A stretch of DNA of 64,000 nucleotides, taken from NCBI GenBank assembly GCA_934432595.1, contig CAKRYR010000008.1, forward strand, positions 34,301 to 98,300, in the 5' to 3' direction. Below are positions 25,129 to 33,361 of the stretch, one piece after another (positions within the stretch are counted from its first letter, which is position 1; every line of letters starts with the position of its first letter). Both the position numbers and the translations under genes were made by a program. A model generated the notes under the pieces. That model made no database searches. It was not told the DNA's origin and worked only from the letters and a program-made list of their open reading frames with translations. This DNA is from an uncultured Lachnospiraceae bacterium. Its GTDB lineage: Bacteria; Bacillota; Clostridia; Lachnospirales; Lachnospiraceae.

Positions 25129-27572
25129 ATAATGATAAAAAGAATATTAATAGTGAAGATACACAATTAAATAGTAAGTCAGGTGTTTCTTTTGAAGGAA
25201 ATATTAATGTTTTTTCTATAAGAGATTCAACTATACGATATATAATTAATGGCATAATTATGTTTTTTGTGGCATATGGAAGTGTGGTATGTTTTGTTAC
25301 ATCTTTTTCTATAAGCTATGAAAAGGTTATGCTATTTTTTATTTTGTTTGTTTTAGCAATGTTGTATTCTTTTATGCATATTAGCCCTACGACACATAAG
25401 ATAGGATATATAGCAATTCTTATTAGTTATTTGTATATAGTATTAAAATTAAAAACTATGATAAAGAGTGGATTTGCTAGAATCGTTAATAAGACATTTG
25501 AAGAAATAAGCAATAAAATTTATGTTAATAATGTAAGAAAGTATACAGAATATGTTGAAAACTATAAGGCAGCTACCACATTATGTTTAATTATTATTGG
25601 TTTTGTATTATTACTTATATTAAATATTGTTATTTCTGAATACTTAAATGTAACTATGACAATAATTTTAACATTGCCGTTAGTTCTAGCAGGACCAAAT
25701 TTTGGATATAAGCCTGAAATGTATGCTTTAGTAATGTATACAGTGGCTATTGTAGGATTATTAGTATTACGTGTAAATTCTCCTAATAATGTACACAATA
25801 CTCAAGTTAAGTATGCAGAGAAAGATGAGAAAAATGCAAGGGTGTATGAATTCACTATTATTCCCAAAATACATGCGCAGATTATGTTAATAATAATAGT
25901 ATTTGTTGCAATATTTTCAGGAATATTTACATTACAATTAAAAAATACATATGAAGAGGATACGGCTATTGCAAAGGCTGTAAAGAATAAACTTAATAAT
26001 AAAATTGGTAAATTTATTTCTTATGATAATGATGGGGAAGAAATATCTATGGCAGGAGGATTAAGTGAGGGTAGATTAGGTGATGTGCCTTCTATTCAAT
26101 ATGATAATAGGGAAGATTTAATTGTTAGATTTGTTCCTAAATCAAATAAAAATATATATCTTAGAGGATATATAGGAAGCATATATGACAATAATAGATG
26201 GCTCTCAATATATGATACAGATAAAAAGAAGATTAGTGATAATTTGGAGAGAGTATATGGAATTAGTAATTTAGATAGAGCTAATGTTAGTTCAATTGTT
26301 CTAGATAGAAATTATGGTCAAGGAGTTAATAATAGCATTTACAAGATGGAAGTAATTAATATAGATGCAGATAGTAAGTATGTATATATGCCATATTACT
26401 CTATAATAGATGAAAGTTTTATGAAGGTTGCTAGTGAAGATAAAATACTTGCTAAAAATAGAACGGAAAGATATTATATAGAATATTATCCATATAGTAA
26501 TCAATTAACGAATACTGATGCTTATTATGATGATTATGAGTTTAATGAGGGACAATATAGCTCATATGTGAAGAATATATATACACAGATTCCAGAAAAA
26601 AATAGAGCTAAATTAGAAAAATTATGTAAGAAAGAGGGCTTTAGTGCATCGGATAAAAATGTGATTTTGAATATACAAAATTATTTTAAAAAATCATATG
26701 TATATTCTTTATATTGTGGAACAACTCCTGATGATAAAGATTTTGTAAACTATTTTATTGATACTAAGAAAGGCTTTTGTGCTCATTTTGCATCAGCGGC
26801 AGTATTAATATTAAGAAGTTTGGGTATACCTACTAGATATGTTGAGGGATATGTAATAACTAGTGATATGATATCTAAAGGTACAAGCGTTGAGAATAAG
26901 GAAAATTATATTGTTAGTGACCAGGAAGTAAATATGTCAAATGCAATTGAAGTTAAAGTTCCTGATAATAAGGCTCATGCATGGATAGAAGTATATAAGG
27001 ATGGTTTTGGATGGGTTCCTTATGAAATGACAGTATATAATAGAAGGGAAGCAAGGGGCAATAATGTTGTAAATACTAGAGCTAGAATAGATGGAAAAGA
27101 ATTTTTGGATTTGGTTGGAACATATATAAAAGATAAAATTAATTATATACGAAATAATGGGGGAAAAATTATAAAGGTTATATTTGCAATAATAATTATT
27201 TTTATATTATGTATTTTTCTACGAATTTTTTTGAAAAATATGAGGTGGAAATATAAGCTTAATTCTAAAGGATATAATACAAATATGATATGGTTAGTTA
27301 CATATTTGTTTAAAGTATTAACTTTCCTTGGGTATGAAAGAAAAAAAGGAATGACAGTTGATGAGTATTTTTTAGAAATTAGGAAGAATAAAGTAGTAGA
27401 GGATGACTTATTGAACCTTGTTTCTGAGGATTATAAAAAAGCAGGATTTAGTACACAAGGAATAAGTAAAGAAGATTATATCTATGTTAAAGGATATATT
27501 GAAAAATGTTTAAAAATAAAATATAATGAGTTGAGTCTAAAAGATAAGATTAGATATATGATTATGATATAA
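25119..27572 (+). CDS. Transglutaminase-like membrane protein (TgpA type)
   Basis: 817 aa, GTG start overlapping the DUF58 gene. About seven hydrophobic helices run to residue 275, followed by a large extracytoplasmic part with a transglutaminase-core domain: Cys553 in KGFCAHFASAAVLILRSLG and His620 in KAHAWIEV. The third triad position is Glu636 in GWVPYE, where Asp is usual. One more helix at about 685-705 is followed by a cytosolic DUF4129-like tail (TVDEYFLEI). It is probably a membrane protease or amide-transfer enzyme acting outside the cell with MoxR and DUF58 partners; the substrate is unknown. Confidence 0.87.
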   Translation: MHINNDKKNINSEDTQLNSKSGVSFEGNINVFSIRDSTIRYIINGIIMFFVAYGSVVCFVTSFSISYEKVMLFFILFVLAMLYSFMHISPTTHKIGYIAILISYLYIVLKLKTMIKSGFARIVNKTFEEISNKIYVNNVRKYTEYVENYKAATTLCLIIIGFVLLLILNIVISEYLNVTMTIILTLPLVLAGPNFGYKPEMYALVMYTVAIVGLLVLRVNSPNNVHNTQVKYAEKDEKNARVYEFTIIPKIHAQIMLIIIVFVAIFSGIFTLQLKNTYEEDTAIAKAVKNKLNNKIGKFISYDNDGEEISMAGGLSEGRLGDVPSIQYDNREDLIVRFVPKSNKNIYLRGYIGSIYDNNRWLSIYDTDKKKISDNLERVYGISNLDRANVSSIVLDRNYGQGVNNSIYKMEVINIDADSKYVYMPYYSIIDESFMKVASEDKILAKNRTERYYIEYYPYSNQLTNTDAYYDDYEFNEGQYSSYVKNIYTQIPEKNRAKLEKLCKKEGFSASDKNVILNIQNYFKKSYVYSLYCGTTPDDKDFVNYFIDTKKGFCAHFASAAVLILRSLGIPTRYVEGYVITSDMISKGTSVENKENYIVSDQEVNMSNAIEVKVPDNKAHAWIEVYKDGFGWVPYEMTVYNRREARGNNVVNTRARIDGKEFLDLVGTYIKDKINYIRNNGGKIIKVIFAIIIIFILCIFLRIFLKNMRWKYKLNSKGYNTNMIWLVTYLFKVLTFLGYERKKGMTVDEYFLEIRKNKVVEDDLLNLVSEDYKKAGFSTQGISKEDYIYVKGYIEKCLKIKYNELSLKDKIRYMIMI

Positions 27573-27614
27573 TAATTTATTAAAGACTAGTGTTTTAGAT
27601 TGGAGAAAAGTTAT

Positions 27615-28475
27615 ATGTGGATTGCAGATGGATGGAAAGAGTATCAAGTTATTGATGCATCAAGTGGTGAAAAATTAGAAAAATGGGGAAAGTATACGTT
27701 AGTTAGACCAGACCCACAGGTAATATGGGATACTCCTAAGAAAGAGGTTGGATGGAAAAAGAGAAATGGACATTATCATAGAAGCACTAAAGGTGGAGGA
27801 GAATGGGAATTCTTTGATTTGCCAAAACAGTGGCAGATACATTATAGAGATTTGACATTTAACTTACAACCTTTTAGTTTTAAACATACAGGTTTATTTC
27901 CGGAGCAAGCAACTAACTGGGATTGGTTTGGAGATAAAATAAAAAAAGTAAATAGACCGATAAAGGTGCTTAATCTATTCGCATATACAGGAGGAGCAAC
28001 ATTGGCAGCAGCTAAAGCAGGAGCGAGTGTAACTCATGTTGATGCGTCTAAGGGAATGGTTACATGGGCAAAGGAAAATGCTGTATCCTCAGGACTAGGA
28101 GAGGCTCCTATTAGATGGATAGTTGATGATTGCGTTAAATTTGTTGAAAGAGAGATTCGTAGAGGTAATCATTATGATGGTATAATAATGGACCCTCCTT
28201 CCTATGGAAGAGGACCTAAGGGAGAAATATGGAAGATAGAAGAGAAGATACATATGTTGGTTAAACTTTGTGTACAGCTTTTATCCGATAAGCCATTATT
28301 TTTCTTGATTAATTCTTATACAACAGGTTTACAACCGGCAGTTCTTGCTTATATGATGGGCGTTGAGATTGTACCAAAATTCGGTGGCAAGGTTAAGGCT
28401 GACGAAATAGGTTTACCTGTTAAATCCAATGGATTGGTTCTTCCATGTGGGGCTTCGGGCCGCTGGGAATTCTAG
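27615..28475 (+). CDS. Class I SAM-dependent methyltransferase, RlmI-like
   Basis: 286 aa from the ATG at 27615 (MWIADGWKEYQV), with GGAG at 27602-27605; a TTG at 27600 overlaps that site. The SAM-binding loop is LNLFAYTGGATLAAAKAG, the acidic residue ends THVDAS, and the catalytic NPPY-like motif is MDPPSYGRG. This matches the RlmI/RlmK-type 23S rRNA cytosine-5 methyltransferase branch, although the N-terminal PUA domain of true RlmI is absent, so the target nucleotide is not certain. It lies 42 bases after the transglutaminase gene. Confidence 0.85.
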   Translation: MWIADGWKEYQVIDASSGEKLEKWGKYTLVRPDPQVIWDTPKKEVGWKKRNGHYHRSTKGGGEWEFFDLPKQWQIHYRDLTFNLQPFSFKHTGLFPEQATNWDWFGDKIKKVNRPIKVLNLFAYTGGATLAAAKAGASVTHVDASKGMVTWAKENAVSSGLGEAPIRWIVDDCVKFVEREIRRGNHYDGIIMDPPSYGRGPKGEIWKIEEKIHMLVKLCVQLLSDKPLFFLINSYTTGLQPAVLAYMMGVEIVPKFGGKVKADEIGLPVKSNGLVLPCGASGRWEF

Positions 28476-28547
28476 GGATGATTTTGAGTAATGGTTTTCT
28501 ATTAAGAGAACTTTTAGAGTTATGCAGAAAAATTTATATGATTTTTC

Positions 28548-28656
28548 ATTTGAATGGACGCTTTCGCTTCGTTGCTTAGCCTAACAGTACTAAGCTCGCA
28601 CTGCGATAGATATCTTGTGCTTGCTAAGTGCTGAGGCACGCAAATACCATTCAAAT
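28548..28656. repeat. Hairpin element with 10-bp terminal inverted repeats
   Basis: The ends are exact inverted repeats, ATTTGAATGG (28548-28557) and CCATTCAAAT (28647-28656). Inside, GCCTAACAGTACTAAGCTCGCAC... (28578-28600) is an imperfect inverted copy of 28617-28637 (GTGC, TGC, TAAGT, CTGAGGC), so the whole element can fold into one long stem. The base composition is clearly richer in GC than its surroundings. It could be a REP/MITE-like repeat or a structured RNA; only one copy is in the window, so repeat status is unproven. Confidence 0.5.
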
Positions 28657-28780
28657 TGAATATTTACTTTTAAAAGATGTTAAATTGATATAGTTAATTA
28701 GATATTTATATAAGTTTATATGGGAGATTATATGGATGAAATTATGTGGATGGTACTTTATTTAAGGGGTAAGGTTATAA

Positions 28781-28826
28781 TAAAACACCAGGTATTAGCT
28801 TTTAGAGACTAATATCTGGTGTTTTA
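28781..28826. terminator. Bidirectional terminator between convergent genes
   Basis: TAAAACACCAG pairs with CTGGTGTTTTA, with TATTAG/CTAATA pairing continued inside (28781-28798 with 28809-28826). It separates the methyltransferase gene (plus) from the small membrane protein gene (minus). Confidence 0.85.
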
Positions 28827-28850
28827 TTATTTATAAAAAGATGTTATTTC

Positions 28851-29204
28851 TTATATAAATAGTCTTGGAATTATCATTAAAGTTGATGTAGTATCCATAT
28901 TTTTTAATATAGAGTACATAGCACCAAATATTAATGAACCGAAAACAACTGATAATACAATGCTTATTAATATAAATATTAGTTGTACTCTACAGTAATT
29001 TTTACGATTTTCATTTCCATCTCCAAAACCCCATACGAAAAGCATTATTATGTTGACTAATGGTATCATTAAAATTAGGTAAGTTATAAACCATTCGCCC
29101 ATTGTCATTACTGCTTTATTTGGATCTTGTTGAACTGATGAGTAATTTGTTTGTGGTGGAATATTGTATTCTCCACTTTGATTGTAATCTGGTGTATTTT
29201 CCAT
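28851..29204 (-). CDS. Small two-helix membrane protein, uncharacterised
   Basis: 117 aa. A soluble N terminus of about 35 residues rich in Asn, Pro, Gln and Tyr, then two membrane helices (about 38-58 and 74-95) separated by WGFGDGNENRKNYCRVQ. The GEW-x-IT-x-x-x-x-x-IP-x-VNIIMLFVW pattern is common in short membrane proteins of gut clostridia, with no assigned function. AGGAGGAG precedes the ATG. It stands alone on the minus strand between terminators. Confidence 0.75.
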   Translation of the reverse strand: MENTPDYNQSGEYNIPPQTNYSSVQQDPNKAVMTMGEWFITYLILMIPLVNIIMLFVWGFGDGNENRKNYCRVQLIFILISIVLSVVFGSLIFGAMYSILKNMDTTSTLMIIPRLFI

Positions 29205-29298
29205 AAGCTCCTCCTATCTGTAATAATATGTACATTATATATGTATTTTAACTTAAATTCAAGTAATAGTATACGAGTTGGGTTTATTGTATAATTAT

Positions 29299-29457
29299 AT
29301 GTTAATAGTAATGTTTACACCATTATATAATGATATAGCTAATGTATCTAAAACAGTGAAAATATTTTATTTGATAAATCCTATGACACATATTGTATCA
29401 TTATTTAGAAAAGGGATGGGAATGCCGGAAATGTTATATAAGATGGAAAGATGCTAA
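29299..29457 (+). pseudogene. Relic of an ABC-2 type permease C-terminal region
   Basis: The frame 29299-29457 reads 52 residues beginning MLIVMFTPLYNDI and including IFYLINPMTHIVSLFR. The NP-x-T-x-(I/V)-x-x-x-R block after a hydrophobic helix is typical of the last periplasmic loop of ABC-2 (polysaccharide- or drug-export) permeases. The homology-like frame extends upstream to about 29263 without a start codon, then hits a stop, and no upstream half or ATPase gene remains. There is no ribosome binding site. A decayed fragment is the best explanation; a small membrane peptide gene is less likely. Confidence 0.45.
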
Positions 29458-29580
29458 AGCAAAAGAAAAGTTAAATTTATATTAATATATTTCATTAAAC
29501 AGCCATAAAAATAGAAAAAAACTTCACTAGAATAGAAAATCTAAAAAAAAAATAAAATGAAAAAAACATAAAAAAAAAGC

Positions 29581-29609
29581 TTGCATACAAGGGAAATATG
29601 GTATATACT
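29581..29609 (+). promoter_or_regulatory. Probable promoter of the S10 ribosomal operon
   Basis: TTGCAT (29581-29586), 17-bp spacer, TATACT (29604-29609), after a long A-rich tract (29515-29578) that could act as an UP element. Position, about 255 bases before rpsJ, fits a long regulated leader. Confidence 0.55.
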
Positions 29610-29864
29610 AGTTACTGTTGTGACATGATAGCAATGAAGCAAGAGGTTGCTACATATTAGACAATAGTCAGATATGTAGGTTTTCTGTGGAGCGAATGTC
29701 AAGTTATAAAACTGGCGACAAGTCACTGTACCATATTGTATTCTGTCTTTTTTGACGGAGAGAGTGTGCTATTTTGAACGAGAGTATACAGGATACACAC
29801 GGGTAAGTGTACAGTCACCGCTTGTCGTACTGATTTTAAGTGCGAAAAGGAGGCGACTTTTTTT
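29610..29864 (+). promoter_or_regulatory. Structured leader of the S10 operon
   Basis: About 250 bases with no reading frame. Stems visible: CTACATAT (29650-29657) with ATATGTAG (29672-29679), AGCAA/TTGCT (29630-29651, mutually exclusive with part of the former), TCTGTC/GACGGA around 29742-29758, and TACAC/GTGTA near 29793-29812. Long leaders before rpsJ are known to mediate autogenous control in several bacteria, with different ligands; which protein, if any, binds here cannot be read from sequence. Upstream, 29205-29580 contains the ABC-permease relic and A-rich sequence only. Confidence 0.5.
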
Positions 29865-30176
29865 ATGGCAAGTCAAGTAATGAGAATTACACTTAAGGCT
29901 TATGATCATCAATTAATCGATCAATCAGCTGGAAAAATCATTGACACTGTAAAGAGAACAGGTTCTAAGGTGAGTGGACCAGTGCCACTACCAACTAAGA
30001 AGGAAGTAGTTACTATCTTAAGAGCTGTTCATAAGTACAAAGATTCTAGAGAGCAATTTGAGCAAAGAACTCATAAGAGATTAATTGATATCATTACACC
30101 ATCACAAAAAACTGTTGATGCATTATCAAGATTAGAGATGCCAGCAGGTGTGTTTATTAACATCAAGATGAAATAA
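29865..30176 (+). CDS. rpsJ: 30S ribosomal protein S10
   Basis: 103 aa. S10/NusE of the small subunit head, which also acts in transcription antitermination with NusB. The family core is clear: RITLKAYDHQLIDQSAGKI, SGPVPLPTKKE and RTHKRLIDI. AAGGAGG is 11 bases before the ATG. First gene of the S10-spc-alpha cluster; separated from rplC by an unusually long 202-bp gap. Confidence 0.97.
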   Translation: MASQVMRITLKAYDHQLIDQSAGKIIDTVKRTGSKVSGPVPLPTKKEVVTILRAVHKYKDSREQFEQRTHKRLIDIITPSQKTVDALSRLEMPAGVFINIKMK

Positions 30177-30378
30177 TGATGTTAAAGATTGATATTAATT
30201 CAATCAAAGGTTAGACGTCATATAAGACAGATAATCAAATTTATTTAAGAGATATCCTTTAGGGTTTATGTTATAGAGTCCAAGCGCTCGTGTTAGAAAG
30301 AGACCAAGCACTTTGTAGTAAGCCGTCTAGGATGATTACACTAGTTGTAATCCGCTGTAGATTATAGGAGGTGCAAGA
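30177..30378. other. Structured 202-bp rpsJ-rplC spacer
   Basis: No coding sequence. Contains a hairpin GATTGA/TCAATC (about 30188-30206) and a second stem ATTACA/TGTAAT (about 30336-30351) shortly before the rplC ribosome binding site. The usual spacing in S10 operons is tens of bases, so this may be an internal leader or processing region. Confidence 0.45.
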
Positions 30379-31059
30379 ATGAAGAAAGCAATTTTAACAA
30401 CAAAAGTTGGAATGACACAAATTTTCGATGAGAATGGTGTCTTAATACCAGTAACTGTGCTTCAAGCAGGACCTTGCGTAGTAACACAAGTTAAAACTGT
30501 TGAGAATGATGGATATAGTGCAGTACAGGTAGGCTATGGTGAAGCAAAGAATAAGATCGTAGCAAAGGATGTAGCAGGTAAGAAAGTTGTTAACGCACAC
30601 GGTGTTAACAAGGCACAACAAGGACATTTTGAAAAAGCAGGTGTTGAGAGCAAGAAATTCGTTAAAGAATTTAGATTTGATAACGCTGAAGAATATCAAG
30701 TAGCTCAAGAAATCAAAGCTGATATCTTCCAAGCAGGAGATAAAGTAGATGCAACTGCAACTTCAAAAGGTAAAGGATTCCAAGGTGCAATTAAGAGACA
30801 TGGACAATCAAGAGGACCTATGGCTCATGGTTCTAAGTATCATAGACATGCAGGTTCAAATGGTGCTTGTTCTGATCCAAGTAGAGTGTTCAAAGGTAAG
30901 AAGATGCCTGGACATATGGGAGCTGTTAAAGTAACAGTTCAAAACTTGGAAGTAGTCAGAGTAGATGCTGAAAACAATGTTATCTTAGTTAGAGGAGCTG
31001 TTCCAGGACCTAAGAAATCTTTAGTAGTATTAAAAGAATCAGTAAAAAGTGTAGGCTAA
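30379..31059 (+). CDS. rplC: 50S ribosomal protein L3
   Basis: 226 aa, a little longer than the roughly 209 aa norm because of extra residues near 75-110. Primary 23S-binding protein near the peptidyl-transferase centre. Typical blocks: KVGMTQIFDENG at the N terminus, the GKGFQGAIKRHG loop with conserved Gln, and KMPGHMGAVKVTVQNL. AGGAGGTG precedes the ATG. Confidence 0.97.
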   Translation: MKKAILTTKVGMTQIFDENGVLIPVTVLQAGPCVVTQVKTVENDGYSAVQVGYGEAKNKIVAKDVAGKKVVNAHGVNKAQQGHFEKAGVESKKFVKEFRFDNAEEYQVAQEIKADIFQAGDKVDATATSKGKGFQGAIKRHGQSRGPMAHGSKYHRHAGSNGACSDPSRVFKGKKMPGHMGAVKVTVQNLEVVRVDAENNVILVRGAVPGPKKSLVVLKESVKSVG

Positions 31060-31077
31060 GGAAGGAGGAACATACAG

Positions 31078-31734
31078 ATGGCAAAAGTAGCAGTTTACAA
31101 TATCGAAGGCAAAGAAGTTGAGACAATGGAACTTAACGACGCTGTTTTCGGAGTTGAAATAAATGAACATTTAGTTCACATGGCAGTTGTTCAACAACTT
31201 GCTAATAAACGTCAAGGTACTCAAAGCACTAAGACTCGTTCAGAAGTTAGTGGCGGCGGAAGAAAACCTTGGAGACAAAAAGGAACTGGTCATGCAAGAC
31301 AAGGTTCAACAAGATCTCCACAATGGACTGGTGGTGGAGTCGTATTTGCTCCAAAGCCAAGAGATTATTCAATGAAGATGAATAAGAGAGAAAAAGCAAT
31401 GGCTATTAAGTCTGCATTAACTTCAAAAGTTAATGATAGCAAGTTAGTAGTTGTTGATAACTTCAATGTTGATGAAGTTAAGACTAAGAAGGTTGCTACA
31501 ATTCTTAACAACCTTAACGCAAGTAAAGCTCTTATCGTTACAAACGGTAAGAACCAAAATTTAGTTTTATCAGCTAAGAATATTCCAACTGTAAGAACAA
31601 GCTCAATCGAAGTTCTTAACAATGAGGATTCAAGAGAAGTAAGAAGCACAATTAATGTGTATGACATAATGAAATATGACACTTTAGTAGTAACTAAAGA
31701 CGCAGTAGCAGCAATTGAGGAGGTGTACGCATAA
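31078..31734 (+). CDS. rplD: 50S ribosomal protein L4
   Basis: 218 aa. Lines the exit tunnel; the tunnel loop is seen as KTRSEVSGGGRKPWRQKGTG. In Escherichia coli L4 also represses its own operon through the S10 leader, and the long leader here makes a similar loop thinkable. AAGGAGGAA precedes the ATG; the stop overlaps the rplW start by one base (TAATG). Confidence 0.97.
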   Translation: MAKVAVYNIEGKEVETMELNDAVFGVEINEHLVHMAVVQQLANKRQGTQSTKTRSEVSGGGRKPWRQKGTGHARQGSTRSPQWTGGGVVFAPKPRDYSMKMNKREKAMAIKSALTSKVNDSKLVVVDNFNVDEVKTKKVATILNNLNASKALIVTNGKNQNLVLSAKNIPTVRTSSIEVLNNEDSREVRSTINVYDIMKYDTLVVTKDAVAAIEEVYA

Positions 31735-32033
31735 TGGCAGATTTAAAATATTATGACGTTATACTTAGACCAGTAATCACTGAGAAGAGTATGAATGTAA
31801 TGAGCGAAAAGAAATATACATTCTTTGTACACACAGATGCTACAAAAACTCAAATAAAAGAAGCTGTTGAGAAAATGTTCGAAGGAACAAAGGTTAAGAA
31901 AGTTAACACAATGAACATTGACGGTAAGAGACGTAGACGTGGAAACAACGTTGGTAAGACAGCTAAACAAAAGAAAGCTATCGTACAATTAACTGAAGAT
32001 AGCGCAGAAATCGAAGTATTTGCTGGTCTATAG
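31734..32033 (+). CDS. rplW: 50S ribosomal protein L23
   Basis: 99 aa. Docking site for trigger factor and SRP at the tunnel exit. Core motifs DVILRPVITEKSM and the lysine/arginine loop KRRRRGNNVGK. Translationally coupled to rplD by the TAATG overlap. Confidence 0.96.
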   Translation: MADLKYYDVILRPVITEKSMNVMSEKKYTFFVHTDATKTQIKEAVEKMFEGTKVKKVNTMNIDGKRRRRGNNVGKTAKQKKAIVQLTEDSAEIEVFAGL

Positions 32034-32119
32034 GATAAAGCAAAGAGATTTCTAGGATAAGATTTATACGCAAGAAAAGCGTGAAAACAAATATTGCAGA
32101 ACTGAAAGGAGTGTAATCA

Positions 32120-32962
32120 ATGGGAATCAAAAAGTTTAACCCATATACACCTTCTAGAAGACACATGACAAGTTCTGACTTTGCTGAAATTACAACAGCA
32201 ACACCTGAAAAGTCTTTATTAGTTTCTTTAAATAAGAACGCAGGACGTAATAATCAAGGTAAGATAACAGTTAGACATCATGGTGGTGGATCTAGAAGAA
32301 AATATAGAATAATAGATTTTAAGAGAAGAAAAGATGGAATACCTGCAACAGTTAAATCTGTTGAATATGATCCAAACAGAACAGCTAATATAGCATTAAT
32401 TTGCTATGCAGATGGTGAGAAAGCTTACATCTTAGCTCCTAATGGATTACAAGTTGGTCAAACAATTATGAATGGACCAGAAGCTGAAGTAAGAGTTGGT
32501 AACTGCTTACCACTTGAATATATTCCAGTTGGTACTCAAATTCATAATATTGAGCTTTATCCAGGTAGAGGTGGACAATTAGTTCGTTCAGCTGGTAACT
32601 CAGCTCAATTAATGGCTAAAGAAGGTAAGTATGCAACACTTAGACTTCCTTCAGGAGAAATGAGAATGGTTCCAATTATCTGTAGAGCAACTGTTGGTCA
32701 AGTAGGTAACATCGATCACGAGTTAATTAATATAGGTAAAGCAGGACGTAAACGTCATATGGGTATTAGACCTACTGTTCGTGGTTCTGTTATGAACCCT
32801 AATGACCATCCACATGGTGGTGGTGAAGGTAAGTGTGGTATCGGACGTCCAGGACCTGTTACTCCTTGGGGTAAACCAGCACTTGGCTTAAAGACAAGAA
32901 AGAAAAACAAGAAATCTAATAAGTTAATCGTAAGAAGAAGAGACGGTAAGGCGATTAAATAG
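32120..32962 (+). CDS. rplB: 50S ribosomal protein L2
   Basis: 280 aa, normal length. Near the peptidyl-transferase centre; the conserved C-terminal block is NDHPHGGGEGKCGIGRPG with the invariant His. N-terminal KKFNPYTPSRR is typical. AAAGGAG precedes the ATG. The 86-bp spacer after rplW contains a small ACGC/GCGT hairpin. Confidence 0.97.
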   Translation: MGIKKFNPYTPSRRHMTSSDFAEITTATPEKSLLVSLNKNAGRNNQGKITVRHHGGGSRRKYRIIDFKRRKDGIPATVKSVEYDPNRTANIALICYADGEKAYILAPNGLQVGQTIMNGPEAEVRVGNCLPLEYIPVGTQIHNIELYPGRGGQLVRSAGNSAQLMAKEGKYATLRLPSGEMRMVPIICRATVGQVGNIDHELINIGKAGRKRHMGIRPTVRGSVMNPNDHPHGGGEGKCGIGRPGPVTPWGKPALGLKTRKKNKKSNKLIVRRRDGKAIK

Positions 32963-32985
32963 TCAATCTAAGGAGGTTAGAATTT

Positions 32986-33264
32986 ATGGCTCGTTCATTA
33001 AAAAAAGGACCATTTGCAGATGCTCATTTACTTAAGAAAATAGATGCAATGAATGCTGCAAATGATAAACAAGTTATAAAGACATGGTCACGTCGTTCAA
33101 CAATCTTCCCACAGATGGTTGGTCATACAATCGCTGTTCATGACGGAAGAAAACACGTACCTGTATATGTTACAGAGGATATGGTTGGACATAAACTAGG
33201 TGAGTTCGTAGCAACAAGAACTTACAGAGGACATGGAAAAGACGAGAAAAAATCAAGAAGATAG
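32986..33264 (+). CDS. rpsS: 30S ribosomal protein S19
   Basis: 92 aa. Head protein partnering S13. Starts MARSLKKGPFADAHLLKKI and contains WSRRSTIFPQMVGHTIAVHDG. AGGAGG before the ATG. A 97-bp gap with a 15-bp hairpin follows. Confidence 0.97.
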   Translation: MARSLKKGPFADAHLLKKIDAMNAANDKQVIKTWSRRSTIFPQMVGHTIAVHDGRKHVPVYVTEDMVGHKLGEFVATRTYRGHGKDEKKSRR

Positions 33265-33286
33265 TTAAGTAGATATTAGACAGATC

Positions 33287-33331
33287 ACATTTTATTTCTT
33301 ATATGTTTAGTACTACTAAGAAATAAAATGT
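33287..33331. other. Perfect 15-bp hairpin between rpsS and rplV
   Basis: ACATTTTATTTCTTA (33287-33301) pairs exactly with TAAGAAATAAAATGT (33317-33331) around a 15-nt loop. No T tract follows, so it is not a standard terminator. It may be an RNase III-type processing site or stability element inside the operon mRNA. Confidence 0.6.
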
Positions 33332-33361
33332 AAACGTTGTATTTGAAAGGAGGATTCATCC

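Larger units (their letters stand above)
28476..28850. other. 375-bp intergenic region with hairpin element and terminator
   Basis: No coding sequence. It contains a 109-bp GC-richer element at 28548-28656 and a bidirectional terminator at 28781-28826; the sequence between them shows nothing recognisable. Confidence 0.6.

Noticed and set aside
29541..29726. 61-aa minus-strand frame in the S10 leader
   Set aside because: Composition of structured leader RNA, no ribosome binding site, overlaps the promoter.
29595..29737. Nine-base complementarity AATATGGTA/TACCATATT as the closing stem of the S10 leader
   Set aside because: The left arm lies within the probable promoter spacer, so it would not be in the transcript unless the start is further upstream.
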